Shown here: one piece after another, positions 9,196 through 17,267 of the stretch
Position numbering within the stretch: the first letter of the stretch is position 1
Layout: the number at the start of each line of letters is the position of its first letter
Made by a program: the position numbers and the translations under genes
Source: Ralstonia pickettii
GTDB taxonomy: Bacteria > Pseudomonadota > Gammaproteobacteria > Burkholderiales > Burkholderiaceae
NCBI RefSeq assembly: GCF_030582395.1
Contig: NZ_CP104381.1
Span: forward strand, 620,001 to 684,000
DNA length: 64,000 nt
Direction: 5' to 3'
Notes under the pieces: model-generated
Databases searched by the model: none
Told to the model about the DNA's origin: nothing
The model's input: only the letters and a program-made list of their open reading frames with translations

Positions 9196-9632
9196 GGCGA
9201 CAGATGGGGATCGACGGCGAGGTATTGCAAAGAACGCTCCGACAGTTCATGAGATTCGCAGGTGTTTCTGGCGCGTGCTGGATATTGGATTTTGCAATCC
9301 TGCTGGCATTAACAGGTTGGGTTGGCATCGGTCCGCTGCTTGGCAATATCGTCAGCTCCACCATTGCGGCGGCCACTGCGTTTCTGATCACCGCGCACGT
9401 TGTCTTCAACCGGAACAACGGCCTCATGCATCGGAAGCTGGCTTTTTATTTGGTCTACAACGGTTGCATGATTCTTGTCGCCTCGTGGGTCATGAAGGAA
9501 CTGGTGACCTGGCTGGTGGCGATGCTTACGCGAGGCGAGGCGATCGTCGCGGCCAAGATCGCTATCACGCCCGTAGTTATGCTTTGTAATTTCGCTGTGA
9601 GCAAGACCGCGACGGAGCGGCTTAGCCTGTAA
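9192..9632 (+). CDS. GtrA-family membrane protein
   Basis: A 146-residue protein with four predicted membrane helices and the GtrA-family pattern (FMRFAGVSGACWILDFAILL, then FLITAHVVFNR and FYLVYNGCMILVASW). GtrA proteins are thought to flip undecaprenyl-phosphate-linked monosaccharides to the periplasmic face. Its ATG overlaps the previous stop (ATGA at 9192-9195). The next gene encodes a DPM1-like transferase and the cluster also has a large membrane protein at 14276-17248, so flippase, lipid-linked sugar synthase and periplasmic transferase may all be present. Confidence 0.88.
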   Translation: MRRQMGIDGEVLQRTLRQFMRFAGVSGACWILDFAILLALTGWVGIGPLLGNIVSSTIAAATAFLITAHVVFNRNNGLMHRKLAFYLVYNGCMILVASWVMKELVTWLVAMLTRGEAIVAAKIAITPVVMLCNFAVSKTATERLSL

Positions 9633-9723
9633 TCGGGCCCCTGTCGTGCTTGCCCACTAACAGAGGGCGGTGCGGGCGCCACGAAGCCGGCAGCCATGGC
9701 TGACCGGCTTGTTATTTGGAAAG

Positions 9724-10551
9724 ATGATGAAGAGCGATAAGCGTAAGGTCCTGTTGTTCATTCCCATGTACAACTGCGAACGTCAGATTGGCCGCGTGCT
9801 GGGCCAGCTTGACGGAGAGGTGTGCAAGGATATCCACGAGGTGATTGTCGTGGACAATCGCAGCACGGATGGTAGCCAAGTGGCGGCCAGGGCGGCGCTC
9901 GACAAGGTCGACACGATTCCCGCACGCTTGCTCGAGAACGTCGGCAACTATGGCCTGGGTGGCTCGCATAAGGTGGCTTTCAACTACGCGCGCGAGCACG
10001 GTTTCGACTATGTCGTGGTTCTGCACGGCGATGACCAAGGCGATGTCCACGATCTTCTGCCGTTGCTGCAGGCCCGTGAGCACATTGGTGCGGATTGTCT
10101 TCTCGGTGCACGTTTCATGCGTGGTTCTCGCCTTCAGAATTACTCGCGTTTCCGTACGTTCGGCAACGAGGTGTTTAACTGGATATTCTCGGTTGCCGCA
10201 GGGACGCGGCTCTATGATCTGGGCTCCGGATTGAACCTTTACTCTACCGAGGCGCTGGCAAAGACTGGCTATCTGAAGTACGCCAACGACCTGACATTCA
10301 ACTATTTCATGATTCTCGGTACTGTCGCCGCGGGGTGGAAGATTCGTTTCTTCCCGATCTCCTGGCGTGAGGACGACCAGATTTCCAACGTCAAGCTGTT
10401 CAAACAGGCGCGTCGCACGCTGAGTATTGTGGCGAGCTTTATGTTCAGGAAGCGCTGGTTTCTTGAGGCAGATCACAGTGGTAAACCTGACGCCGACTAC
10501 CGCTCGGAAGTAATTGCGGCGAACATCGACGCTCGCGTGGCGGCCCAATGA
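9724..10551 (+). CDS. GT2 glycosyltransferase, polyprenyl-phosphate sugar synthase-like
   Basis: A 275-residue GT-A-fold enzyme close in pattern to dolichol/undecaprenyl-phosphate sugar synthases: VLLFIPMYNCERQIGRVL, EVIVVDNRSTDGS, DYVVVLHGDDQGDV (DxD region) and LLGARFMRGSRLQNYSRFRTFGN. It lacks the two C-terminal membrane helices of GtrB, so it is closer to DPM1-type soluble forms. With GtrA just upstream it probably charges undecaprenyl phosphate with one sugar. The start is ATG 9724 or 9727, both preceded by GGA at 9718-9720; an in-frame GTG at 9670 would add a non-conserved leader. Confidence 0.87.
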   Translation: MMKSDKRKVLLFIPMYNCERQIGRVLGQLDGEVCKDIHEVIVVDNRSTDGSQVAARAALDKVDTIPARLLENVGNYGLGGSHKVAFNYAREHGFDYVVVLHGDDQGDVHDLLPLLQAREHIGADCLLGARFMRGSRLQNYSRFRTFGNEVFNWIFSVAAGTRLYDLGSGLNLYSTEALAKTGYLKYANDLTFNYFMILGTVAAGWKIRFFPISWREDDQISNVKLFKQARRTLSIVASFMFRKRWFLEADHSGKPDADYRSEVIAANIDARVAAQ

Positions 10552-11570
10552 TTTGGCGCAACGGGCCTCTCGGGGCTGGCAGATCCGGCTCTCCACGATC
10601 CGCGTGGCAGACCGCAGGCACAGCGCTTTTCCTGCTGGTGCTGATTGGTGCCTGCGTGGCACTGGGGACGATCTCGGGTTCTTTCTTCCGCATCTTCGCG
10701 CGCCTTGGGGAATCAGGTGGCTGGCTCCTTACGCTGGCGATACTTGCGTACCTGTTCTCGCACTTGCTGCGCGCGCTGCGTTTGGCCATGCTGGCCGGCA
10801 GTCATGAAGTCAGTCTGCGTCGGCTCACGCTGGTTCATTTCTTCACGGCGGGCGTCAGCTTGTTGCTTCCGTTCAAGCTTGGGGAAGCATATCGGGTGCT
10901 TGAGCTGAGAACGGTGATCGGCAGCATGCAGCGATCGTTGCTGACTGTCTGGATCGAACGTGGCTTTGATGTCGGTGCGCTCGTCCTGCTAATGGTATGT
11001 GCAGTGGCATGGTCGGGGACTGGAGCAGTAGCCATGCTGCCGCTGGCTGGTGTATCGGCCGCATTCATCGTCCTGACGGGCGTCGCTTTCGTGGTGCTGC
11101 CGGAAAACCTGCAGGCGCTGTCGCTGTTCATCATCCGGCGCTATCGAACCGAACGTGCAGTGGTTGTGCTGCGCGTCGTGCACACCATGCTGACCTTTCT
11201 CCGGCACGGCCAACGGATCATTCGCGGCAAGTATGCGGTCGTCAGCACGATCTCTGCGCTGATCTGGCTGCTGGAGCTCGCATCGTTTGGTTTGGTCCTG
11301 AATGCAGCAGGTTCAGTTTGGGCGTCGGCACTTGATGGCTTTCTTCGCTACGTTTCGGCGACATCCGTGGGCTACGTCGCGTTTTCAGAACAGAGTTTCA
11401 CATTCGTTGAATCGACGCTTGAAAACGGCGTGTGGACGATGGCATCGCAACTGATCACCTACGGCATCGTGATGCGCACGTCGCTGCTGGCAGTAGCGTG
11501 CTTGGCCGGGCTGATCTATGCGCCAGGCCGCCTGTCGGAAGAAACACCGGTGGTGCCGCGGCGGGCCTGA
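10548..11570 (+). CDS. flippase-like membrane protein (lysylphosphatidylglycerol synthase TM family, UPF0104)
   Basis: A 340-residue multi-pass membrane protein with the features of the UPF0104 / lysylphosphatidylglycerol synthase transmembrane family: LSHLLRALRLAMLAGS-type segment, HFFTAGVSLLLPFKLGEAYRVLELR, and a repeated hydrophobic pattern to the end. The first 20 residues are polar and cytoplasmic. Members near polysaccharide genes are often called flippase-like, but the activity is not established. The ATG overlaps the previous stop codon (ATGA), showing translational coupling to the DPM1-like gene. Confidence 0.8.
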   Translation: MIWRNGPLGAGRSGSPRSAWQTAGTALFLLVLIGACVALGTISGSFFRIFARLGESGGWLLTLAILAYLFSHLLRALRLAMLAGSHEVSLRRLTLVHFFTAGVSLLLPFKLGEAYRVLELRTVIGSMQRSLLTVWIERGFDVGALVLLMVCAVAWSGTGAVAMLPLAGVSAAFIVLTGVAFVVLPENLQALSLFIIRRYRTERAVVVLRVVHTMLTFLRHGQRIIRGKYAVVSTISALIWLLELASFGLVLNAAGSVWASALDGFLRYVSATSVGYVAFSEQSFTFVESTLENGVWTMASQLITYGIVMRTSLLAVACLAGLIYAPGRLSEETPVVPRRA

Positions 11571-11598
11571 CGCCGTGTAACGAGAACTATTGTCTCAG

Positions 11599-13077
11599 AT
11601 GCTATCCCTTGTTATTGACGATACCGTCCGCGTCTCGGATGACGTTGCCGGCCTGACTGGTGTTAACAGCTTTGGCAGCCTGTTGTATCGCAGGCGGACG
11701 CTGACACAGCACATCGAGGATGCGGCAGCTGCTGCAGGGCTGTCGCCGCCAATTGTGCTTTCGAGCCATCAGAGTGTCCTTGAACTCGAGCAGCGATTGG
11801 TTCATCAGAATGAGCCTGGGCGATATCTCGTGTTCCCTGCGAACATCGTCGCGCTTGCGCCAAAGGCCCAGCTCGTCACGCTTTTGAAGCAGCTTCGTTA
11901 CGCGCCCGACAACCTGCAACTTGCTGTCACCAACGGCGCGGAATGGTCAGGTCTATTGTTGCTCGATGCGGCCCTGGCGCGGCGCTACTTGGCGGCGCTA
12001 GCCGCCGAAGGGCGATCGACCGATTTTATTTCACGCCATGGCCGAGAACTCGCCACCCTTGAGAACGACCTGCAGTTTGTTGATTTGCGTGATCAAGCGC
12101 AGTTTCTGATCTTTCTGACCAGCAACTTTGAGGTCCGTCATTTCAACGCGATCGTCAACGAGAACTTCACGATCGTTAAACGTTCGACAGATATTGCAAA
12201 GCTGAAGCGGGAGTTTAGCTACTACGGTCTCTTGCCTCCACGGGTGCAGATGTTCTTCGTGCAGCCTTTTGATTTCGAAGAACACGATGGTTATGCGAGC
12301 TATCGCATGGAGCGGCTGTTCCTGCCGGACATGGCTATTCAATGGGTTCACGATGCGATCCGGCCCGAGGAGTTCGATCGGCTGTTGAAGCGGATCTTCC
12401 ACTTTGTCGACGTTCGCCCGAAGCGCGCCGTGGGCCGCCAGAAAGCCCTTGAAACTCTGGATCGGCTGTACTGGGAAAAAGTCGCCGAGCGTATCAGTGA
12501 GCTGAAGAGCATGCCGCAGTATGCGCGTTTGCGGCCATTGATCGATCAGGCTGTGGGCGGTATTGATGCGCTGCTCGAGCGCTACAAAGCATGCTATTTC
12601 GGGGCTCGAACGAAATTCCCGCTGGCCGAGCTAGCGGTTGGTCATGGCGATCTTTGCTTCTCGAACATGCTGTATAGCAAGTCGACGCAGTTGTTACGCT
12701 TGATCGATCCGCGCGGCGCAACGACGGAGGACGACCTCTACACCGACCCGTACTACGACCTTGCCAAGCTCTCGCACTCGATCCAGGGCGGCTACGATTT
12801 CATCAACAGTGGGCGCTTCAATATCGACATGGGTGCCGGTCTCGATATGGCCTTGCAAACTGATGAGGGAGACCGCCAGTGGGCACGCGTAGCGTTCCAG
12901 GCGATGCTCGCGCAGCGTGGCTTCGAGCCGGTCTTGGTGCGCCTGTGCGAGGCATCACTTTTTATTAGCATGTTGCCATTGCACATCGACATCCCTAAGA
13001 AGGTACTGGCCTTTGTCCTGAATGCGGCTGCCATTTTGGATGAGATTGCGCCGCGCAGACAGACGAATCTTGCATAA
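11599..13077 (+). CDS. protein-kinase-like phosphotransferase of a surface-glycan cluster
   Basis: A 492-residue protein whose C-terminal half carries aminoglycoside-phosphotransferase/choline-kinase-like signatures: VGHGDLCFSNMLYS (the HGDxxxxN catalytic loop, around residue 350) and LLRLIDPRGATTEDDLYTDPYYDLAKLSHS (metal-binding D followed by the APH-type DxxxDLA pattern). The N-terminal half is a separate alpha/beta region (PPIVLSSHQSVLELEQRL, RYLVFPANIVALAPKAQ) that looks nucleotidyltransferase-like but without clear catalytic residues. It is followed by a HAD phosphatase and a nucleotidyltransferase. Substrate unknown. ATG 11599 is favoured over TTG 11590; no strong ribosome site decides it. 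Confidence 0.72.
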   Translation: MLSLVIDDTVRVSDDVAGLTGVNSFGSLLYRRRTLTQHIEDAAAAAGLSPPIVLSSHQSVLELEQRLVHQNEPGRYLVFPANIVALAPKAQLVTLLKQLRYAPDNLQLAVTNGAEWSGLLLLDAALARRYLAALAAEGRSTDFISRHGRELATLENDLQFVDLRDQAQFLIFLTSNFEVRHFNAIVNENFTIVKRSTDIAKLKREFSYYGLLPPRVQMFFVQPFDFEEHDGYASYRMERLFLPDMAIQWVHDAIRPEEFDRLLKRIFHFVDVRPKRAVGRQKALETLDRLYWEKVAERISELKSMPQYARLRPLIDQAVGGIDALLERYKACYFGARTKFPLAELAVGHGDLCFSNMLYSKSTQLLRLIDPRGATTEDDLYTDPYYDLAKLSHSIQGGYDFINSGRFNIDMGAGLDMALQTDEGDRQWARVAFQAMLAQRGFEPVLVRLCEASLFISMLPLHIDIPKKVLAFVLNAAAILDEIAPRRQTNLA

Positions 13078-13085
13078 GGAAAGCC

Positions 13086-13484
13086 ATGATTAGCAAAGAG
13101 CGTTGCCTGGTCCTGGATATAGACGGCACGATCGTCCCAACCAAGGGCTCATCGGAGCGGTACGAAGACTTAATCCCGTTCCCGGATGTGGTGGCGAAGA
13201 TTCGCGAGTACCGCGAGATGGGTTTCTACATCATTCTGTATTCCTCGCGGAACATGAAGACGTACGAGGGGAATGTCGGGTTGATCAACGCCAATACTGC
13301 GAAGGTCTTACTGAACTGGCTGGAGAAACACCAGATTCCCCATGACGAGCTTCATCTCGGCAAGCCCTGGGTGGGCCATGGCGGCTTTTACGTCGATGAT
13401 AAGGCGATTCGCCCCGACGAGTTCCTTAAGCACAGCTACGAAGAAGTGCTGGAAATTATTTCTCCTGGTGAAAACGGCCAGTAG
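13086..13484 (+). CDS. small HAD-superfamily hydrolase
   Basis: A 132-residue HAD phosphatase: motif I CLVLDIDGTIVP (nucleophile Asp near residue 11, acid/base Asp two later), motif II YSSRN, motif III lysine in HLGKPW, motif IV FYVDDKAIRPDEF. There is no cap domain, so it probably acts on a macromolecule-linked or small exposed phosphate. AGGAAAG precedes the ATG. Capsule clusters of Campylobacter carry similar small HAD proteins beside a kinase-like and a cytidylyltransferase gene; the same trio is present here. The real substrate is not known. Confidence 0.85.
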   Translation: MISKERCLVLDIDGTIVPTKGSSERYEDLIPFPDVVAKIREYREMGFYIILYSSRNMKTYEGNVGLINANTAKVLLNWLEKHQIPHDELHLGKPWVGHGGFYVDDKAIRPDEFLKHSYEEVLEIISPGENGQ

Positions 13485-13502
13485 CCGTGCAATGGAGTTG
13501 AG

Positions 13503-14261
13503 ATGACATCTACCGTGATCATTACGATGGCTGGTATGGGCCAGCGTTTCCGCGATGCCGGCTACCGTGTGCCGAAGTATCAGATCGAGGCACACGGCAA
13601 GACCCTCTTTGCGTGGTCGATGTTGAGCCTCGCCAACTTCATTCGTCAGGGCTCGCCGTTCATCTTTGTCGTGCGCAAGGAGGACGAGGCAGACGATTTC
13701 ATCGCGACCCAATGTGTCCAGCTCGGTATCCGCGACTTCGGCATTGTTGGTCTCGACACGCTGACCGACGGTCAGGCGACAAGCGCGATGCTTGCGGCGC
13801 CAGCGGTGCGCGATCCCGCTCAGCCGATGCTGGTTTACAACATCGACACTTTCGTGGAACCAGCTGCGCTTCCAGCTGATGCCGTGCGCGGGGACGGCTG
13901 GATTCCTTGCTTCCCGGGGGCTGGTTCGGCTTGGAGCTTCGCCAAAGCCGACGGTACCGGGCGCATCTCCGAGCTGAAGGAAAAGGAGCGCATCTCGGAC
14001 GATGCAACGGTTGGGTTGTACTGGTTTTCGTCATTCGCCCTGTACGCAAGGTCGTATCGCGAGTTTTTTGCAGATGAGCGCAACATGGCCAAGGGCGAGA
14101 AATATATCGCGCCGCTCTACAACCATTTGATCGGTGAGGATCGGCCGGTCTATGTCCATCGTGTGCCTGCCAGCAGTGTTATTCCGCTGGGGACGCCCGC
14201 TGACGTGGATGCGTTCCTTTCCAGATCGGACGTGCCGACGGCCAGCAGCGACCAGTCGTGA
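13503..14261 (+). CDS. sugar/phosphate nucleotidyltransferase
   Basis: A 252-residue nucleotidyltransferase with the N-terminal nucleotide loop ITMAGMGQRFRDAGYRVPK, in which the second glycine-rich turn, Arg and Lys match the GxGxRF...PK pattern of LicC/GlmU-like enzymes. VYNIDTFV supplies the metal-binding Asp and ISELKEKERISDDATVGLYWF resembles the sugar-binding part of thymidylyl/cytidylyltransferases. It probably makes an NDP-activated group from the product of the two genes before it. The stop overlaps a GTG codon in front of the next gene. Confidence 0.82.
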   Translation: MTSTVIITMAGMGQRFRDAGYRVPKYQIEAHGKTLFAWSMLSLANFIRQGSPFIFVVRKEDEADDFIATQCVQLGIRDFGIVGLDTLTDGQATSAMLAAPAVRDPAQPMLVYNIDTFVEPAALPADAVRGDGWIPCFPGAGSAWSFAKADGTGRISELKEKERISDDATVGLYWFSSFALYARSYREFFADERNMAKGEKYIAPLYNHLIGEDRPVYVHRVPASSVIPLGTPADVDAFLSRSDVPTASSDQS

Positions 14262-14275
14262 GGCGAGAAAAGTCG

Positions 14276-17248
14276 ATGGCGACGGTAAGCCGGCCGCGCT
14301 GGCGTATCAGTCATATGCTGGTGGCAAACCGGCGCCGTTGCGTGCTGACGGGGCTGGCAGTCGCGGTTTCGCTTTATTTCGTGGCGCGCAGCGCCGTCGG
14401 CATGTACGAACTCGATGTCCCGCAACTGGCTCTTGGCTTGGTGGCCGGAGTGCTGGGCGCGGGTTTTGTGCATGTGCTGAAGGCATTGAGCGGCGGCCGG
14501 GCGCTCGCCGTGTTGGCCTTGCACGGCCTGTGTGGCCTCCTGCTCGCGTCGATGATGCCGCCCGTGATGGATGCCTATCCGACGGTCGAGGTTGTTGCAA
14601 CGGGCGAACACAATCCGCATGCTGGCGGCACTGAAATCTGGTTACCTGACGTGACGCCGGGCAGGATTTATTTCGAGGGGCCAGGCTGGGAGCGACGAGA
14701 CAACGCTGTGTCCGTATCCTATAAAGACCAGCCCAATCGTGCGGTGCTCAGAGGGAAGTGGCGTGATGGCGACGTCTTGCGCTTGGCGATGCATCCGTAT
14801 TCCGGAATTGCCATCGTCCGGATGGGCACTACTGAGCAGCGTGTTGATCTCTTTGCAGAGGCGCAATCGGTGATGGCGATGGACCTGCCGCATCCAATGT
14901 CGTCCACTGCGGGCAAGATGCGGCGTGTGCTTTACGGCCTGATCCCTTTGATGGCACTCCTGTCGCTTGGTGCACTGTTGGTCTCGCTACCATCGCGCTG
15001 GCAAGTGGTGACTACAGCTTCTGTCCTCTTGGGCACACTGACAGGTATCGGCGTGGCTGGCCGTTCGTACCCGGGCACGTTAGAACTCCTTGCGTATGGC
15101 ACCGGGTCCGTTGCTCGCCTGGAGGTTGATGCGGGCTCGGGCCCATTTGCGTTACCGCTTAAAGAAGGGGCCGGCGGGCCATCCGTAGAGTTGTCGGCCG
15201 AACGAGGTAAAGGCGAAGCTGTGTACCTACGGCCAGAGTCCGGCTATCTGCGACCGGTGCGTCCCTTCGATGGAGTGGGAAAGCGAGGGCAAGACGAGGT
15301 ACTGTCGGCTGGCGGTAACGTATGCGCCGAGGGCGAGGGTCTGCAGGTGTTTCGACATGTGGCGTCTGATGGACAAGGAATCCGCGTAAGGATCGGCATA
15401 ACGGAGGGCGCCCTCGTCGCGCCAAGCGATGCTGCACATGGGCAGGTTGATGGCTACGTTGTCGCGCAGTGCCATGCGAATAGCGTCTCGGTATCATACA
15501 GCCGGGCTTTCATCCGAATTTCGCCGTGGGAGTTCCCGCACTCGTTGATTCGATCCGTTCGGGCTCAGGATACCCGCGGGCGTGAGTTGGCGCTGCTGCA
15601 ACTCTCGGTAGACAGCCCCGTTGGCTATGCGCCAGCAAGCGAACTTGGGCGCAGCCATGCGCTTCTTGAGATCAACCGGCGAGACACACAAGCGTTCTTC
15701 CTCCAGAAGATTATCGCCGCCTGTTTGGTGGGCGTTCTCCCATTTTTGGCCTTGATCGCCGTGGGCAATTTTGAAGTCGCATGTCGGAACTGGCAGCACG
15801 GCAGTCGCCACCTTGTCACATGGCTGTATACGGCGCCGATGGCTTGGGTATTGTTGACCCTGGTTATTCAGTGGCCCGGGACGGTGGGATGGGATGCTTA
15901 TTCACCATTCATCCAGGCTCAAACCGGAACCATTACGCTTTGGTATGGCATCGGCTACCCGATGATCGTTGGCGCCTTGTTCCTTTTGATGCCGCCTCCA
16001 CTCATTGGCGTATGGCAGTGTGTCATTGCGGCGCTCCTGATCCAGTGGGTTACCGTTCGCTGCGTCGAATCGGGCGTGGCAGCGCGCCGCGTTGGGGCGC
16101 TCGCGTGCTTACTTATGCCGTTGACGATCGTTCCGTTCGGTGCGACTGTTCATCTCCGCGATGCGATGAACGGAGTGCTTGTCGCCGCCTTTGGTGTGCT
16201 ATGGGCTGCCGGCGTGTTGAGGCACAAGGCGCGTGGAGACAGTGCAACCCTGCCATACCGCACGGTGCTCGGCCTGCTTGCTGTTTGTCTCGTGCTGCTG
16301 CGCATCGACAATATTGCCTTCCTGGCGGTGATCTTCATCGCATCCCCCCTGCTTAGCAGTAGTGGCAGGCGACTGGTGATCGTCTACTCAGCGATCACTC
16401 TTGTGGTCACGCTGCTTGCCAATCCTGCCGCAGAACGCGTCATTTTTGGTAAGGCGGGATATCCGGAGGGCGAGCGCAACAAATACGCCGAGGCTTCACT
16501 CGTTGGCCCGCTGGTCGGTTTCTTAACCAATCCAGATAGTCAGCTGTCCCCGGCGGAGAGGGGACAGATAGAGAACGACCTGAGCGGGTTAATGGATGTT
16601 CGTCGGGCCATCGACAACTGGAGCGTCTTCCACGTCATCTGGTGGCATCAGGACCAGGAAGGTCGGCAACTGCCACCCGCGGAAGCTATTCGCATGCTCA
16701 AGAAGGACTTATTTCGGGGTGCGCTAGGCGACCCCCTGCGATTCGTTGAGATGCGCAGTGCGATTTTTCTCTCGACGCTTGGCCATCGATGGATTCCCGT
16801 GCGACAGTCACCAGCGCACGCTCCAGAGAGCTATGGGAAGTTTAGTGACCGAGTCTGGATGAAGGACACTGACACCGTTGTCATGAACGACCTGCTCGGC
16901 TTTACGCTTGAGACGCGGGAGTTCAAGATGGCCTCGAGGGCCATACTCGACTTTTACGGTCGATATGCTACGACGCTGCCGCAATTCCTTCTGTGCGTGC
17001 TGCTGGTAGGCCTGATTCGTGTCGTACCGATAGCGGGCGTCATTGCACTCGCGCTGCTTGCGCGTGCCGGCGTGTTCTTCTTGCTAGCACCGGCCGACGT
17101 CTTTCTGTATCTGTATGACATGCACTTCCTGGGCTTCCTGCTGCTGCCTATTGCCGTGTGCGAGTGGGCCAGGCAGCGCCGTAAGGACAGTGTTCAAGAG
17201 CCCCCACGGGCAAGGCCAGAATGGAAGGAGGCGGTGCCTTCAAAGTGA
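14276..17248 (+). CDS. large multi-pass membrane protein, probable GT-C-type transferase
   Basis: A 990-residue protein with two N-terminal helices, a large soluble (probably periplasmic) domain (about 90-220 and 290-470), then about ten membrane helices. The membrane part has WVLLTLVIQWPGTVGWDAYSPFIQAQ and WYGIGYPMIVGALF, a pattern like the DUF6020 family of GT-C-fold proteins, where an early loop Asp is catalytic. A candidate role is to transfer a sugar from a lipid carrier in the periplasm, using the GtrA/DPM1-like pair. ATG 14276 follows GAGGCGAG; GTG 14258 overlapping the previous stop is an alternative. Function is inferred only. Confidence 0.68.
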   Translation: MATVSRPRWRISHMLVANRRRCVLTGLAVAVSLYFVARSAVGMYELDVPQLALGLVAGVLGAGFVHVLKALSGGRALAVLALHGLCGLLLASMMPPVMDAYPTVEVVATGEHNPHAGGTEIWLPDVTPGRIYFEGPGWERRDNAVSVSYKDQPNRAVLRGKWRDGDVLRLAMHPYSGIAIVRMGTTEQRVDLFAEAQSVMAMDLPHPMSSTAGKMRRVLYGLIPLMALLSLGALLVSLPSRWQVVTTASVLLGTLTGIGVAGRSYPGTLELLAYGTGSVARLEVDAGSGPFALPLKEGAGGPSVELSAERGKGEAVYLRPESGYLRPVRPFDGVGKRGQDEVLSAGGNVCAEGEGLQVFRHVASDGQGIRVRIGITEGALVAPSDAAHGQVDGYVVAQCHANSVSVSYSRAFIRISPWEFPHSLIRSVRAQDTRGRELALLQLSVDSPVGYAPASELGRSHALLEINRRDTQAFFLQKIIAACLVGVLPFLALIAVGNFEVACRNWQHGSRHLVTWLYTAPMAWVLLTLVIQWPGTVGWDAYSPFIQAQTGTITLWYGIGYPMIVGALFLLMPPPLIGVWQCVIAALLIQWVTVRCVESGVAARRVGALACLLMPLTIVPFGATVHLRDAMNGVLVAAFGVLWAAGVLRHKARGDSATLPYRTVLGLLAVCLVLLRIDNIAFLAVIFIASPLLSSSGRRLVIVYSAITLVVTLLANPAAERVIFGKAGYPEGERNKYAEASLVGPLVGFLTNPDSQLSPAERGQIENDLSGLMDVRRAIDNWSVFHVIWWHQDQEGRQLPPAEAIRMLKKDLFRGALGDPLRFVEMRSAIFLSTLGHRWIPVRQSPAHAPESYGKFSDRVWMKDTDTVVMNDLLGFTLETREFKMASRAILDFYGRYATTLPQFLLCVLLVGLIRVVPIAGVIALALLARAGVFFLLAPADVFLYLYDMHFLGFLLLPIAVCEWARQRRKDSVQEPPRARPEWKEAVPSK

Positions 17249-17267
17249 ATGTGACCGCCATAAAATC

